Below, piece after piece: positions 7,416 to 17,751 of a stretch of DNA of 54,827 nt (positions are counted from its first letter, which is position 1; every line of letters begins with the position of its first letter). The DNA is taken from the NCBI GenBank assembly GCA_943332855.1, contig CALQRA010000004.1:1-54827 (forward strand), read 5' to 3'. The notes under the pieces are model-generated. The model was given only the letters and a program-made list of their open reading frames with translations. It searched no databases and had not been told where the DNA came from. The position numbers and the translations under genes were made by a program. This DNA comes from Candidatus Kuenenia stuttgartensis (lineage in GTDB: Bacteria > Planctomycetota > Planctomycetia > Pirellulales > UBA1268).

Positions 7416-10172
7416 ATGCTTAGCCGTTTTCCCGGCGCCCCCCTCCTCAGGCGCGCCCCCCTCCTCGCCATGGTCGCCATGCTCGCCTCCTCGCTCCCCG
7501 CGGCACCTCCCAAGCCGGTCGCCGCCGTCGAAGGGGTGACCGAGTACGTCTTCGACAACGGCGCCCGGCTCGTCCTCTTCCCCGATCCGTCGCGGCCGAC
7601 GATCACGGTCAACATGACGGTCCTCGTCGGCTCGCGGCACGAGGGCTACGGCGAGGCGGGAATGGCCCACCTCCTCGAGCACCTCGTCTTCAAGGGGACG
7701 CCGACCTTCCCGGAGGTGCCGAAGGCGCTGCGCGATCACGGCGCCAGCTTCAACGGCACGACGAACGTCGACCGCACGAACTACTTCGAGACCCTCCCGG
7801 CCAGCGACGAAAACCTCGACTTCGCCATCCATCTCGAGTGCGACCGGCTCGTCAACAGCTTCATCAAGCGGGAGGATCTCCTCTCCGAGTTCACCGTCGT
7901 CCGCAATGAGTTCGAGCGCGGGGAGAACAGCCCCGAGCGAGTTCTCTCGCAGCGCGTTCAGGCGGCGGCCTACGAATGGCACAACTACGGCAAGTCGACG
8001 ATCGGGAACCGCTCCGACATCGAGCGCGTGCCGATCGACAACCTCCGCGACTTCTACGAGCGCTTCTACCAGCCGGACAACGTCGTGCTCATCGTGACGG
8101 GGAAGTTCGAGCCGGCGAAGGCCCTCGAACTGGCGACGAAATACCTCGGCTCGATCCCGAAGCCGACACGGCGGCTGAATGCCACCTACACCGAGGAGCC
8201 GGCCCAGGACGGCGAGCGGACGGTGATCCTGCGCCGCGTCGGCAAGGTTGGTGCGGTGATGGCGGCCTACCACATGCCTGCCTCGGCGCATGCCGACTGG
8301 GCCCCCCTCTCGATGCTCGCGAGCATCCTCACGGAAGACAAGATCGGGCGGCTGGAGAAGAACCTCGTCGAGCCCGCCATCGCCACCAGCGCCAGTGCCT
8401 TTGCCGATGATGCCCACGATCCCGGGCTGTTCTCCTTCATGGCCCAGCCGACCGAGGGGAAGCTCGAGGAGACGGAGAAGGTGCTCCTGGGGATCGCCGA
8501 CAAGGTCGGGGAAACGCCGTTTACGGCCGAGGAGCTCGATCGGGCGAAGGTCCGCACGAAGCGCGGCTACGACAACGCGATCGCCAATGCCGCCTCGATG
8601 GCCCAGGCGCTCTCCTCGGCCGCGGCCCTCGGCGACTGGCGGCTGTGGTTCCTCCAGCGTGACCGGATCACCGCCACGACCGTCGACGACGTCAATCGGG
8701 TGGCGAAAACCTACTTCCATCCCCACAACCGCACCGTCGGGATCTTCATCCCCGCCGAGACCCCCCAGCGGCTCGCCGTGCCGGTGGTCGAGTCGATCGC
8801 TGATCTCGTCAAGGATTACAAGGGCGGGGCTGAGGTCGAGGCGGGGGAAGCGTTCGACCCCAGCCCGGAGACCATCGAGGCCCGGACGCGCGTCATCGAC
8901 CTCGACGGCGTGAAGGTCGCGCTGCTCCAGAAGAAAAACCGGGGCGAGACGGTCACCTTCTCGCTTTCGCTCCATTATGGCAACGAAAAGTCGCTCGCGG
9001 GGCTCGCCACCGCCAGCGGCATGCTCCCCTCGATGCTCATGGCGGGAACGAGCAAATACGACCGGCAGCAGCTGCGGCAGAAGTTCGACGAGCTCGGCGT
9101 CCGCATGGGCGGGGGCGGTCGCCGCGGCGGACGTGGCGGCGGTAGCGGCGGTGCCGGCGTGCTCTCGTTCGGCATGGAGGCGAAGCGGGCGACCCTCCCG
9201 GAGGCGATCCGTCTCCTCGGCGAGGTTCTCCGTGATCCCACCTTCCCGGCCGACGAGCTCGAGCAGATGCGGGCCCAGTCACTCGCGGGCCTGGCGCAGA
9301 TGCAGACCGAGCCGCAGATGCTCGCCGGCGTTGCCCTCGGCCGTGCCCTCTCCGAATACGCCAAAGGTGATGTGCGCTACGCCCGCACCATCGAGGAGAA
9401 CATCGCCGATCTCAAGGCACTCTCGCTCGACGATGTGAAAGCAATCTGGCGCGACCAGCTCGCCGCGGCCACCGGCGAGGTGGCAATCGTCGGCGACTTC
9501 GACCCCGATGCGGCCGTCGCGGAGGTCCGCCAGGCACTCGCCGGCTGGAAGAGCGCCACGCCCTATGAGCGGATCGAGCGAAAGGTGAAGGCCGATGTGA
9601 CGGGGGCCAAGGACGACATCCTCACGCCCGACAAGGCCAACGCCATGTTCACGGCGGGCCTGGCCTTCCCCCTCGACGACGATTCGCCCGACGAGGTGGC
9701 CCTCGAGATCGGCAACTTCATCCTCGGCGGCGGCGCCCTCTCCAGCCGCCTCGGCGATCGGATCCGGCAGAAGGAGGGGCTCTCCTACGGCGTGACATCG
9801 TCGGTGTCGGTCCCCGCGCGCGGGGACGACGCCCGGTTCACGATCAATGCGATCACCAACCCCGCCAACATCGACGCAGTGGAGACCGCGGCGCTGGAGG
9901 AGCTGAAGCGGTTCCTCCAGTCGGGCCCGAGTGAGCAGGAATTGTCCGACGCCAAGACCGCCTGGCTCGAGGCCCGCAAGACCGGCCGCTCGTCCGACGG
10001 CGCGATCGCCGGCCAGCTCGCCGCAAACCTCGATCTCGGCCGCACTTTTGCCCGCGTGGCGGAGGACGAAAAGCGGGTGGAGGCCCTCACGCCGCAGCAG
10101 GTGCAGGATGCCTTCCGCCGCCACATCGACCCCGACAAGCTGATCATCATCCGCGCCGGCGATTTCAAAAAA
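7416..10172 (+). CDS. Secreted M16 (pitrilysin-like) zinc peptidase
   Basis: 919 aa from the ATG at 7416, preceded by AGGGAAGG; an upstream ATG at 7359 in the same frame lacks this. Signal peptide at residues 10-30. The inverted zinc motif H85-LL-EH89 is followed about 77 residues later by the Glu in the VVRNEFERG region. A second, inactive M16 half begins near 500, so the protein has the double-domain plan of large M16 enzymes. A Gly/Arg-rich insert (around nucleotides 9110-9160) sits at the start of the second half. The stop codon overlaps the following hydrolase start (ATGA), so the two are coupled. Confidence 0.93.
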
Positions 10173-11365
10173 TGATTCCCGCGGGCATCGCCCCTCCGGC
10201 TCGTTTTGGTGTGGGCCTGGCGCTGGTGGCCGCCAGCGTCGTCGTCCTTTTGCTGGTCCTCCTCTCCCCCGCTGCCGCCCGGGCCGAAGGGCATGAGGAT
10301 CTGCGGGCAACGCTCGATGAAGTCCGTGCCAGGCATGACCTCCCGGCACTCTGGGCAGGGCGATTCCACGCTGACGGTCGGCGGGTGTTCGCGGTCAGCG
10401 GCGTGCGCAAGCATGGTGAAGTCGATCCGGCCCGCCCCGAGGATCTCGTCCACATCGGCTCCTGCACGAAGGCGATGACGGCCGTGATGATCGCTCGGCT
10501 CTGGACTGCCGGGAAGCTCTCCCCCGACACGACGCTCGCCGAGTGCTTCCCCGAGGTCCGCGCAGCCGAAGGGGGAGCGCTCGCCACATCGCGGTGGGGC
10601 AGCGTGACGATCGATGATCTTCTCCGGCACACCAGCGGCGCCCCGGCCAATCCCGATTGGTGGGCCCTCCATCGCGCCCATCCCAGCGACCCGGTTGCAG
10701 CGCGGCGCGGGCTCCTTGAATGGCTCCTCTCCCAACCCCGCCCGGCCGAGCCCGGCTTCCTCTATTCAAATGCCGGCTACGCCCTCCTCGGCCACATCGT
10801 TGAATCGAGCGCGGGGAAGCCGTGGGAAAACCTCGTCGCCGAGGAGGTCTTTCAGCCGCTTGGGATCGGGACGGCCGGCTTTGGCCCCCTGCCGGAGGAG
10901 GGCCGAGCGGGAGCCTGGGGGCATGTCGTGCGGGAGGAAGTCACGGAGCCGGTGAGGATCGACAATCCCCCGCCGCTGGGCCCCGCCGGGCGCGTCCATC
11001 TCTCGATGGAGGATTGGTCGCGCTTCGTCCTCGCCTTCACCGGCGCCAGGAGGGAGGGTGATGAGCCACGTCTCGGCGTGTCGCCCCGCGACTGGGCCCG
11101 CTGGCTCGCGCCCCGCGACGGGGAGCACTACGCCGGCGGCTGGGGGCTCCATGAGCGCGCCTGGGGGGGCGGGCGGGTGCTCTCCCACTCCGGCTCCAAC
11201 ACCACCTGGACCTGCGTGGCCTGGGTGGCTCCGGGGCGCGATTTCTGTCTCCTCGGGGCGACCAACAGCGGCGCCCCTGCCGCGGCGCAGGCCTGCGACG
11301 AGGCGGTCTCGGCCTGCCTCGATCCCCGGCTCCTTCCCTTTGCCGACACCGCAGAACGTCGCTGA
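10172..11365 (+). CDS. Beta-lactamase-family serine hydrolase
   Basis: 397 aa. A signal peptide or membrane anchor spans about residues 14-38. The class C/PBP-like motifs are S97-CT-K100 (nucleophile and general base) and Y198-S-N200. A HSG-like triad in the C-terminal part ([10 protein letters not shown]) completes the site. Members include D-aminopeptidases, esterases and DD-peptidases; the real substrate cannot be read from sequence. Its ATG overlaps the M16 peptidase stop, which suggests a joint role in extracytoplasmic peptide breakdown. Confidence 0.9.
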   Translation: MIPAGIAPPARFGVGLALVAASVVVLLLVLLSPAAARAEGHEDLRATLDEVRARHDLPALWAGRFHADGRRVFAVSGVRKHGEVDPARPEDLVHIGSCTKAMTAVMIARLWTAGKLSPDTTLAECFPEVRAAEGGALATSRWGSVTIDDLLRHTSGAPANPDWWALHRAHPSDPVAARRGLLEWLLSQPRPAEPGFLYSNAGYALLGHIVESSAGKPWENLVAEEVFQPLGIGTAGFGPLPEEGRAGAWGHVVREEVTEPVRIDNPPPLGPAGRVHLSMEDWSRFVLAFTGARREGDEPRLGVSPRDWARWLAPRDGEHYAGGWGLHERAWGGGRVLSHSGSNTTWTCVAWVAPGRDFCLLGATNSGAPAAAQACDEAVSACLDPRLLPFADTAERR

Positions 11366-11475
11366 CGCACCCGGGGGCTTGCAGCCCCGACAGCGAGCAG
11401 GTCGATTGGTGGTTTGCCGGGCGGCGCCGGTCGTCAGCGGCGCCCCGAGATGGTCCACGGAAAGGAGTCCTGCCA

Positions 11476-12480
11476 ATGCCCCGCCGCGCCGCTACCAGCC
11501 AGAGCGATCCGGTGCCCGAGGCGACTCCGGCCCGGGAGATCCCCGCCAATCTCCTCCTCGAGGGGGACTGCCTCGAATCGCTCGCCGGTCTCCCGGACGG
11601 CTGCGCCCATCTGGCGTTCGCCGATCCACCGTTCAACATCGGCTACGACTACGACACCTACGACGACCGCCGCCCTGCCGACGACTACCTCGCCTGGTCG
11701 AAGCGTTGGATGGGGGAGATCGTCCGTGTTCTGCGTCCCGACGGCACCTTCTGGCTGGCGATCGGCGACGAATACGCCGCCGAGCTGAAGGTGCTGGCGA
11801 CGCGGGAGCTCGGGCTCACCTGCCGCAGTTGGGTGGTGTGGTACTACACGTTCGGCGTCAACTGCCGGCAGAAGTTCAGCCGGTCGCACGCCCACATCTT
11901 CCAGTTTGTCCGCGATCCCGCCACCTTCACCTTCAACACCGAGGCGATCCGCGTTCCGTCGGCGCGCGAGCTCGTCTATGGCGACCGCCGCGCCAATCCC
12001 AACGGCCGTCTCCCCGACGACACCTGGATTCTCCGGCCGCAAGACCTCCCCGAAGGATTTTCCCGCGACGAGGATACCTGGTACTTCCCCCGTGTCTGCG
12101 GGACGTTCAAGGAACGCTCCGGCTGGCACGGCTGCCAGATGCCGGAGCAACTCCTCGGCCGGATCATCCGGGCCTCGAGCCATCCGGGCGACCTCGTCAT
12201 CGATCCCTTCGCGGGGAGCGGCACGACGCTCGCGGTGGCCTCGAAGCTGGGGAGGCGCTATCTCGGCTGCGAGCTCTCGCCGCAGTATGCCGCCCGGATC
12301 CGCCAGCGCCTCGTCTCGGCGCGGCCGGGGGAACCCCTCGACGGCGCGCCGGAGCCTCTCAAGAGCGTCCCCGCCACGAGCGAAGGGCGCCGCGTCGGTG
12401 AGCGGCGGGAGATGAAAAAACCGAGAAAACGCTCGAGCAAGGGGACCGATCCGCGCTTGTTTCCCACCGATCAGCCATGA
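11476..12480 (+). CDS. Site-specific DNA methyltransferase (N4/N6 amino-methyltransferase, beta class)
   Basis: 334 aa. The catalytic motif IV DPPF (residues 50-53, within [11 protein letters not shown]) precedes the SAM-binding motif I FAGSGT (245-250), the order of beta-class enzymes that methylate adenine N6 or cytosine N4. An AGGAG lies upstream of the ATG. A basic tail ends the protein. No restriction endonuclease gene is adjacent, so it is either an orphan, possibly regulatory, methylase or part of a dispersed system. The target sequence is unknown. Confidence 0.93.
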   Translation: MPRRAATSQSDPVPEATPAREIPANLLLEGDCLESLAGLPDGCAHLAFADPPFNIGYDYDTYDDRRPADDYLAWSKRWMGEIVRVLRPDGTFWLAIGDEYAAELKVLATRELGLTCRSWVVWYYTFGVNCRQKFSRSHAHIFQFVRDPATFTFNTEAIRVPSARELVYGDRRANPNGRLPDDTWILRPQDLPEGFSRDEDTWYFPRVCGTFKERSGWHGCQMPEQLLGRIIRASSHPGDLVIDPFAGSGTTLAVASKLGRRYLGCELSPQYAARIRQRLVSARPGEPLDGAPEPLKSVPATSEGRRVGERREMKKPRKRSSKGTDPRLFPTDQP

Positions 12481-12545
12481 TTGAATTCCCCGGGAGTCGG
12501 GAGGGATCCCCCTCCCGATTCCCGCGCCGCTGTTGAGGGCCACGG

Positions 12546-13349
12546 ATGGCAACGTCGAAGTCACGACGCACGGCGCAGGACAAGGCTGTGCCCCCGCCGG
12601 CCACGAAGGGGGACGACCGGCCACCGGCCCCAGCCGCGGGGGGCATTACCGCCGCGCCGGCCGACGGCGGGCTGTCGATCGACCGACTCGCGCGGGCCTT
12701 CGCCTCGATGATGGGGGTGGCCGATCCATATGGCGGCGCAACGCCGGCCGACGGGGATGCCGGTGTCGAGGTCGATCCCTCGCCGAACCTCGACGAGGAT
12801 GATTTCGGGTCGGGGGAGCATGACTCCGCCTGCCGGGTCAGCCCGGCCACAATTCTCGAGGCCCTCCTCTTCGTCGGCCTTCCCGGGGGGGCTCCGCTCG
12901 GGGCCAAGCAGGTCGCCACGCTGATGCGCGGGGTCCGTCCGCAGGAGATCGACGAGATCGCCGCCGACCTGGCCCGCCGGTATCGGGCGAACAACTGCCC
13001 CTATGAGGTCGTGTCGCTCGCCGATGGCTGGGTGATGCGGCTCCGCGAGGAATACACTTCGCTTGGGCGTGTCATCGAGAGCCGGGCCCGGCTCGTGCGC
13101 CTCGACGCCGATGCCCTCGACGTCCTCGCCGTCGTCGCCTGGAATCAACCGGTGGCGCGGGATCGGTTCGTGGAGCTCGGCTGCGACGCCTCGCCGAGCA
13201 TCCTCCGGCTCCTTGTCCGCCGCGGGCTCCTCGAGTTGTCCCCGGGCGACGACGGCGCCCCGAGCTACCGAACGACGAGGAAGTTCCTCGACGTCTTCCA
13301 CCTCACGCGGATCGAAGATCTGCCCGAACCGGACGCCCCGCCGGGGTGA
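12546..13349 (+). CDS. scpB: Segregation and condensation protein B
   Basis: 267 aa. The N-terminal ~95 residues are low-complexity and Ala/Asp-rich; the ScpB domain begins at ATILEALLFVGLP. Two winged helices follow: EVVSLADGWVMRLREEY near 158 and the LDVLAVVAWNQPVARD signature near 190. RKFLDVFHLTRIEDLP near 240 is the usual ScpB ending. The protein joins SMC and ScpA in chromosome condensation and segregation. scpA is not adjacent. The gene converges on the CCA-type enzyme with 8 bp between stops. Confidence 0.88.
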   Translation: MATSKSRRTAQDKAVPPPATKGDDRPPAPAAGGITAAPADGGLSIDRLARAFASMMGVADPYGGATPADGDAGVEVDPSPNLDEDDFGSGEHDSACRVSPATILEALLFVGLPGGAPLGAKQVATLMRGVRPQEIDEIAADLARRYRANNCPYEVVSLADGWVMRLREEYTSLGRVIESRARLVRLDADALDVLAVVAWNQPVARDRFVELGCDASPSILRLLVRRGLLELSPGDDGAPSYRTTRKFLDVFHLTRIEDLPEPDAPPG

Positions 13350-13357
13350 CCCGGTCG

Positions 13358-14635
13358 TCAGCCCGGGGCCCCGCGCTGGGCCAACCAGGCCAGCGCCTCG
13401 GCCGGGGAGGTCAGCAGGCCGTCGAGCTGCAGGGCCCTGATCCGGACAAGCATCTCCCCCAGAGCGGGGCCAGGGTCACAGCCGGCACGGATCAGATCGT
13501 GGCCGCCGAGAAGCGGCGGCGGGTCGAGCTCGGCGCGGGGCCGCAGCAGGCAGGCCGTGGCCCAGGCGGCGAAATCGGCCCCGTGGCCACGGACAGCGGC
13601 GCGGGCCCGGAGGAGGTCGGCCAGGCGCGGAGCATCGCGATGGGCGAGCCAGGGCTGGAGGCTCGACCAAGGGCGGTTCATGGGGCGCTCGTCGACGCTG
13701 CGGGGAGCGAGTTCGTCGAGGGCAGCCCGCAGCCAACAGGCGCCGTTCCCCTCGCGGTTGGAAAGCCGCAGCCGGGCCACGACGCGGGGAAGGGCGGCCG
13801 GCTCCCCCTCGGCGAGGATCGTCAGCGCCGCCTCGAGCGACGGCTCATCGAGGGCCTCGACAACGCGGGCCGAAAGCAGCCAGGGAGAGTCGGTCCCGGC
13901 GGGCCCCTCCGGAGGAGTGAGCTCCGGCAGAACGACCGGCGCCAGCCGCGTCTCGGCGAGGAGCTCGAGGGCCCGGCCGCGTCCGGAGCGGGAGAGCATC
14001 GCCCGCAGTTCGGCGGCGATCCGCTCGGGGCTCACCGTGGCGGCCCGGGGGGCGAGCCGTTCGATCGCGGCGCGGGTCTCGGTATCGAGCACGAAGCCGA
14101 ATCCGGCCGCGAACCGCACCGCCCGCAGCATCCGCAGGTGATCCTCGCCGAAGCGAAGGGCCGGCACCCCGATGGCACGGACGATCCCCGCCTCGAGATC
14201 GGCCCGGCCACCGACATGGTCGTGCACGTCACCAGTCCGGGGGTCCATGAAGAGCCCGTTGATCGTGAAGTCGCGGCGTTTGGCATCCTCGGCGGCAGTC
14301 GAAAAGGCAACGCCGGCAGGGTGCCGGCCATCGGTGTAGGCCGCATCGGTGCGGAACGTCGTCACCTCGACCTGACCGCTCCCCCGCCGCCCGACGACGG
14401 TGATCACCCCAAACGCCGCGCCGACGGCGAGCGTCCGCGCCCGCCCGAACAGCGTGCGAACGACATCCGGCCTGGCCGAGGTGGCGACGTCATAATCGGC
14501 CGGCGTCCGGCCGAGGAGCTCGTCACGAACACACCCTCCAGCCCACAGCGCCTCATGCCCGTCGGCGCGCAGCCGATCGACGACGCTCCGCGCGAACACC
14601 CTCGCCTCGACCGGATCTGATGCAATGGCTGCCAT
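13358..14635 (-). CDS. CCA tRNA nucleotidyltransferase / poly(A) polymerase family
   Basis: 425 aa from the ATG at 14633-14635 (the frame is open to 14668). Class II nucleotidyltransferase head: GGCVRDELLG near residue 33, metal-binding Asp pair in ADYDVATSA (D47, D49), then RRDFTINGLF near 121 and the DHLRMLRAVRFA helix near 165. The C-terminal helical part is long and divergent. The enzyme either adds CCA to tRNA 3' ends or polyadenylates RNA; the two cannot be separated by eye. The one tRNA gene in this window does not encode CCA, so a CCA-adding activity is needed somewhere. Confidence 0.9.
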   Translation of the reverse strand: MAAIASDPVEARVFARSVVDRLRADGHEALWAGGCVRDELLGRTPADYDVATSARPDVVRTLFGRARTLAVGAAFGVITVVGRRGSGQVEVTTFRTDAAYTDGRHPAGVAFSTAAEDAKRRDFTINGLFMDPRTGDVHDHVGGRADLEAGIVRAIGVPALRFGEDHLRMLRAVRFAAGFGFVLDTETRAAIERLAPRAATVSPERIAAELRAMLSRSGRGRALELLAETRLAPVVLPELTPPEGPAGTDSPWLLSARVVEALDEPSLEAALTILAEGEPAALPRVVARLRLSNREGNGACWLRAALDELAPRSVDERPMNRPWSSLQPWLAHRDAPRLADLLRARAAVRGHGADFAAWATACLLRPRAELDPPPLLGGHDLIRAGCDPGPALGEMLVRIRALQLDGLLTSPAEALAWLAQRGAPG

Positions 14636-14648
14636 GGGGATTGTTAAG

Positions 14649-14677
14649 TTGACACGATTCCAGTTCACTCATAAAAT
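14649..14677 (+). promoter_or_regulatory. Sigma-70-type promoter for the DUF1559 gene
   Basis: A -35 box TTGACA (14649-14654), a 17-bp spacer and a -10 box TAAAAT (14672-14677) match the vegetative consensus at 11 of 12 positions. It reads toward the pseudopilin-like gene at 14886, implying a leader of about 200 nt. The surrounding 250 bp is notably AT-rich for this window. No gene is seen between 14636 and 14885. Confidence 0.8.
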
Positions 14678-14885
14678 CCAAATGATTCTGGCTTCTGGGG
14701 ATGGTGCCTGAACTTTCCGCGGCATTTTCGCGTACGGAGAGCTGTCACCTTTGGGTTGAAGGGGTTTTTTCTCAATCGGCCGGGCGGTCGTCTGGCCATA
14801 GCCGGGCTGCTGCTCGGCCCCACGTTCTCGTCGAGGCGTCATTCTTCATTTTTTCATGGCTGCCCTAATCGGGTGGAGGTGTTGT

Positions 14886-15974
14886 ATGTCTGTCCGGACC
14901 ATCGGTTCCCATCGACGCGGCTTCACGCTCGTCGAACTGCTCGTCGTGATCGCCATCATCGGCACTCTCGTCGGGCTGCTGCTGCCCGCTGTTCAGTCGG
15001 CCCGTGAGGCTGCCAACCGCAGTTCCTGCGGCAACAAGCTGAAGCAACTCGGCCTCGCGATGCAAAACTTCCACGATTCCCGCAAGGCTCTGCCGGCGGC
15101 GATGGATCGCTATCCCTATTCGGGGACGTCGTTCAACAACACCGAGGGAGCCGCAACCCCGGCCGGGTTCAGCTTCATCACCCACATCCTCCCCTACATG
15201 GAGGAGACGAACCTCTACAACACCCTCTCCGGGGCGACCAACCGCTTCGCGCGTGGATCTACGCCGTTCGGACCGTCGACCGCCAACAACGGCAAGCATC
15301 TGTCGCAGACCGTACTCAGCGGGCTGCTCTGCCCGTCCTTCGGTGGCCAAGGGTTTGTGCAGACGGCTGCCGGCAGCAACTTCAAGTCGATCCTCACCGG
15401 TACGCCCCCGTATGCCCAGATCGCGATCACCAACTACAAGGTGATGTCCGGCATCGGAAGCCAAAGCGCTGCAGGAAGCTTCACCGCCGCGACGACCGAC
15501 AATGGCGCCTGTCCGCTGAAGCCGGCCAAGTTCGCCAACGAGGCTACCGATCCCTGCCCGCTGTTCGGCCAGGGGTTCGCCGCTTTTGGCGACGGCATGT
15601 CAAAGACGTTCATGATCGTTGAGAGTAAGGAAGCCGGCAATAGCTCTTGGATAGACGGCATGCAGTCGCACCTGATCTCAAACTCCGACGACGGAGCGGT
15701 CCCGGTCAACAACAACGGCACTTGGGTCGGCGGCGTGTTGGCCTTGAACTACGGTCCGACAGTGACCGCCCAGGGACGGGTCTGTATGAAACTCAGTAGC
15801 CGCGGCTCGCTCGGCAGCTCCGCTTGGGGCCCGTCCAGTGACCACTCCGGTGGCTTGACGATGCACGGGTACGCCGACGGCCACGGGAGTTCGATTAGCA
15901 ACGACATCGATCCGGCCGTCTACCACGCCCTCACCACCCGCGCCGGCGGTGAGACCGCCAGCGAGGGGAATTAA
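14886..15974 (+). CDS. DUF1559 pseudopilin-like secreted protein
   Basis: 362 aa. The type IV pilin/pseudopilin signal is clear: basic leader SHRRG, then [17 protein letters not shown], with cleavage after Gly and a methylated Phe. The body is the planctomycete DUF1559 (SBP_bac_10) domain. [20 protein letters not shown] follows the helix and [14 protein letters not shown] is near the C-terminus. Planctomycetes carry many paralogues; they are thought to be surface or secretion-pseudopilus associated, but the function is unknown. The start is chosen so the leader is the usual length (the frame opens at 14856). The last 36 bp are repeated downstream. Confidence 0.93.
   Translation: MSVRTIGSHRRGFTLVELLVVIAIIGTLVGLLLPAVQSAREAANRSSCGNKLKQLGLAMQNFHDSRKALPAAMDRYPYSGTSFNNTEGAATPAGFSFITHILPYMEETNLYNTLSGATNRFARGSTPFGPSTANNGKHLSQTVLSGLLCPSFGGQGFVQTAAGSNFKSILTGTPPYAQIAITNYKVMSGIGSQSAAGSFTAATTDNGACPLKPAKFANEATDPCPLFGQGFAAFGDGMSKTFMIVESKEAGNSSWIDGMQSHLISNSDDGAVPVNNNGTWVGGVLALNYGPTVTAQGRVCMKLSSRGSLGSSAWGPSSDHSGGLTMHGYADGHGSSISNDIDPAVYHALTTRAGGETASEGN
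15930..15965 (+). repeat. 36-bp direct repeat, copy 1 (3' end of DUF1559 CDS)
   Basis: An exact 36-bp match with 16003-16038. This copy encodes the C-terminal [12 protein letters not shown] of the DUF1559 protein. Confidence 0.9.
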
Positions 15975-16002
15975 CTCACTGAAAACGGTCACGCTTCGCG
16001 GG

Positions 16003-16038
16003 CTCACCACCCGCGCCGGCGGTGAGACCGCCAGCGAG
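16003..16038 (+). repeat. 36-bp direct repeat, copy 2 (downstream of DUF1559 stop)
   Basis: Exact copy of 15930-15965, offset by 73 bp. Read in the same frame it also encodes [12 protein letters not shown] and is followed directly by a TGA stop at 16039. It looks like the leftover 3' end of a second DUF1559 gene, from a recombination or gene-conversion event between paralogues. Confidence 0.85.
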
Positions 16039-16088
16039 TGATCGGGTGATGGGTCGCCCGCGATTTCGGCAAACATCTGCCTGAAGCT

Positions 16089-16132
16089 GCGGCAGCCGGG
16101 GGGGCCTCCCTCCGGCTGCCGCTCTTTTTTTT
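16089..16132 (+). terminator. Rho-independent terminator after DUF1559
   Basis: Perfect 11-bp stem GCGGCAGCCGG (16089-16099) and CCGGCTGCCGC (16112-16122) with a 12-nt loop, followed by eight T residues at 16125-16132. Confidence 0.93.
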
Positions 16133-16140
16133 GGTTCATC

Positions 16141-16157
16141 GGCAACGTGGCGTTGCC
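16141..16157. promoter_or_regulatory. 17-bp inverted repeat upstream of the rhodanese gene
   Basis: GGCAAC and GTTGCC are separated by 5 bp, about 65 bp before the rhodanese start. This could be an operator for a dimeric regulator, or chance; no promoter was identified nearby. Confidence 0.35.
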
Positions 16158-16221
16158 CGTTGCTCTTCGCCAATGCATCCTGGAGGCAAATTTGAGTCAT
16201 CCTTCCCGGAGACGTTGCGCG

Positions 16222-16575
16222 ATGAGTGACCCCCGCCCCGATGAAGTGCCCCTCGAGATCTCCCCTCTGGAAGCCGCCGAGATCCTCGCCGCCCCCACCG
16301 AGCCCTGTCTCCTTCTCGACTGCCGCACGCCCGAAGAACATGCCACCGCCCGGATCGAGGGCGCCGTACTCCTGCCGATGCAGGAGATCGCCGCTCGCGT
16401 TGGGGAACTGGAGGCCTGGCGCGGCAGGACGATCGTTGTCCACTGCCATCACGGCGTCCGCAGCCTCCGGGTCACGCAATGGCTGCGGGAGCGCGGATTC
16501 GCTTCCGCCACGAGCCTGCGGGGGGGAATCAATGCCTGGAGCGCCGAGATCGATCCTTCTGTGCCGGTCTACTGA
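16222..16575 (+). CDS. Rhodanese-domain sulfurtransferase
   Basis: 117 aa, a single-domain rhodanese. LLLDCRTPEEHATARIEGAV near residue 31 is the N-terminal signature. The active-site loop is CHHGVRS near 74, with the catalytic Cys and the Arg at the expected sixth position. SLRGGINAW near 98 closes the domain. It transfers sulfane sulfur in the cytoplasm; the partner is unknown. The frame is open from 16147, but the ATG at 16222 gives the canonical length. Its stop overlaps the convergent GTPase gene by 7 bp. Confidence 0.9.
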   Translation: MSDPRPDEVPLEISPLEAAEILAAPTEPCLLLDCRTPEEHATARIEGAVLLPMQEIAARVGELEAWRGRTIVVHCHHGVRSLRVTQWLRERGFASATSLRGGINAWSAEIDPSVPVY

Positions 16576-17750
16576 ATGGCGGGGCTTTGGCCGCCCGGGT
16601 CAGCCCCGAGCAGCCGATCGAGGAGCTCCAGATGCCGCGGCAGAAAAGGAACGGCGCCATCGAGGAGCCCCGGCTCCCCGGCCTCCGGGATGAGTTGGGC
16701 GATCACGGCGCCGACGAGGTCCACGATCCCGGCGCCGCTGCGTGACGAAGTGGCGATGACCCCCGCAGGAACGACGACCCCGGGCCACTGATCGGCTTTC
16801 GACCAGACGACGAGGCCGGCGGGCTCCGGCACCGGTTCCCCGACCTCGACGACCTCCACAACGAGATCGGCAGCCGCCGCGGCCGCCAGGGCGCGGGCGA
16901 TCCCGGCGCGCTCGGTCGCCCCCGATGCTTCCGAATCGCGATCGCGGAGGCCGGCGGTGTCGACGAGCACCACGCTCCACCCGCCGAGGACGACCGCTGT
17001 CTCGATCACGTCCCGAGTCGTTCCCGGCCGGGGGGAGACGAGGCTCCGGGCGTGGCCGGCGAGGACATTGACGAGACTGCTCTTGCCGGCGTTCACCCTC
17101 CCGCTGACAACGACGCGCCACGGCTCCGCCAACCGCAGACCGACCCGCGCGGCCCGCCGGAGGCGATCGGCACGCCGTCGGGCGCTGTCCGCTTCGCCCT
17201 GCCCCACCAGCGTTGCGATCCCCGCCAGCTCGCGGTCGAGCGCACCGGCCAGTTGCCGGCAGAGGATCCGCGCTCCGCGCGGGGCATCGACGGCGGCCAA
17301 CAGGGAGAGCGCCTCGGCGGCCACCGTCGCAGCACCGTCGGTGTGCCATGCCCCGGAGGGGACGCGCTCGGCCCCGAGGCGCACGAGGTCTGCGAAGACC
17401 GCATCCGCTGCGGCGTTCCCTCCGTGGCACTGCACCTCCCAACCGCCGGGCCCGCGGACGACGAGCACCTCCTCGGCCGCCAGCCCCCCCGGCTCGCTGC
17501 CGTGGCCACGCCATCGTCCGACACCGATCCGCCCGATCTCCCAGGCGTCGACGGGAAGGCTCCCCCGCGGCAGGAAGAGCGCCGCCACCATCGGCGTCGC
17601 CTCTGGCCCGCGCAGCCCCACGACCGCGAGCGCGCCCCGGCCAGGGGGCGTGAGGAGGGCGACGGCGGTAGCCGACGGACGGGCTGGCCACGCGCCGGGG
17701 GGAGGGCTAGAACGTTGCGGCACGGCATCGATCAACCGGGAGGAGACCAT
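16569..17750 (-). CDS. MnmE/TrmE-like GTPase lacking the C-terminal CxGK motif
   Basis: About 393 aa. The N-terminal TrmE-like domain shows LLTPPGRGALAVVGLRG and the folate-domain VQCHGGNAAADAVF. The G domain has the P-loop GRVNAGKSSLVN, G2-like RPGTTRD, G3 DTAGLRD and a G4-like WSKADQ (SKAD instead of NKxD). MnmE normally ends in a helical domain with C-x-G-K, needed for tRNA wobble-uridine modification; this protein ends SPAIQ with no such Cys. It may be a shortened functional MnmE, a paralogue, or an unrelated-role GTPase. Start uncertain: ATGs at 17750 and 17753 both abut the divergent peroxiredoxin start at 17752. Confidence 0.78.
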   Translation of the reverse strand: MVSSRLIDAVPQRSSPPPGAWPARPSATAVALLTPPGRGALAVVGLRGPEATPMVAALFLPRGSLPVDAWEIGRIGVGRWRGHGSEPGGLAAEEVLVVRGPGGWEVQCHGGNAAADAVFADLVRLGAERVPSGAWHTDGAATVAAEALSLLAAVDAPRGARILCRQLAGALDRELAGIATLVGQGEADSARRRADRLRRAARVGLRLAEPWRVVVSGRVNAGKSSLVNVLAGHARSLVSPRPGTTRDVIETAVVLGGWSVVLVDTAGLRDRDSEASGATERAGIARALAAAAAADLVVEVVEVGEPVPEPAGLVVWSKADQWPGVVVPAGVIATSSRSGAGIVDLVGAVIAQLIPEAGEPGLLDGAVPFLPRHLELLDRLLGADPGGQSPAIQ

Positions 17751-17751
17751 C

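Noticed and set aside
8975..9364. Minus-strand frame over the Gly-rich insert of the M16 peptidase
   Set aside because: Pro/Arg-rich shadow of a Gly-rich coding segment.
9785..10735. Minus-strand frame over the M16 peptidase and serine hydrolase junction
   Set aside because: Overlaps two well-supported genes on the other strand and has no recognisable fold or start signal.
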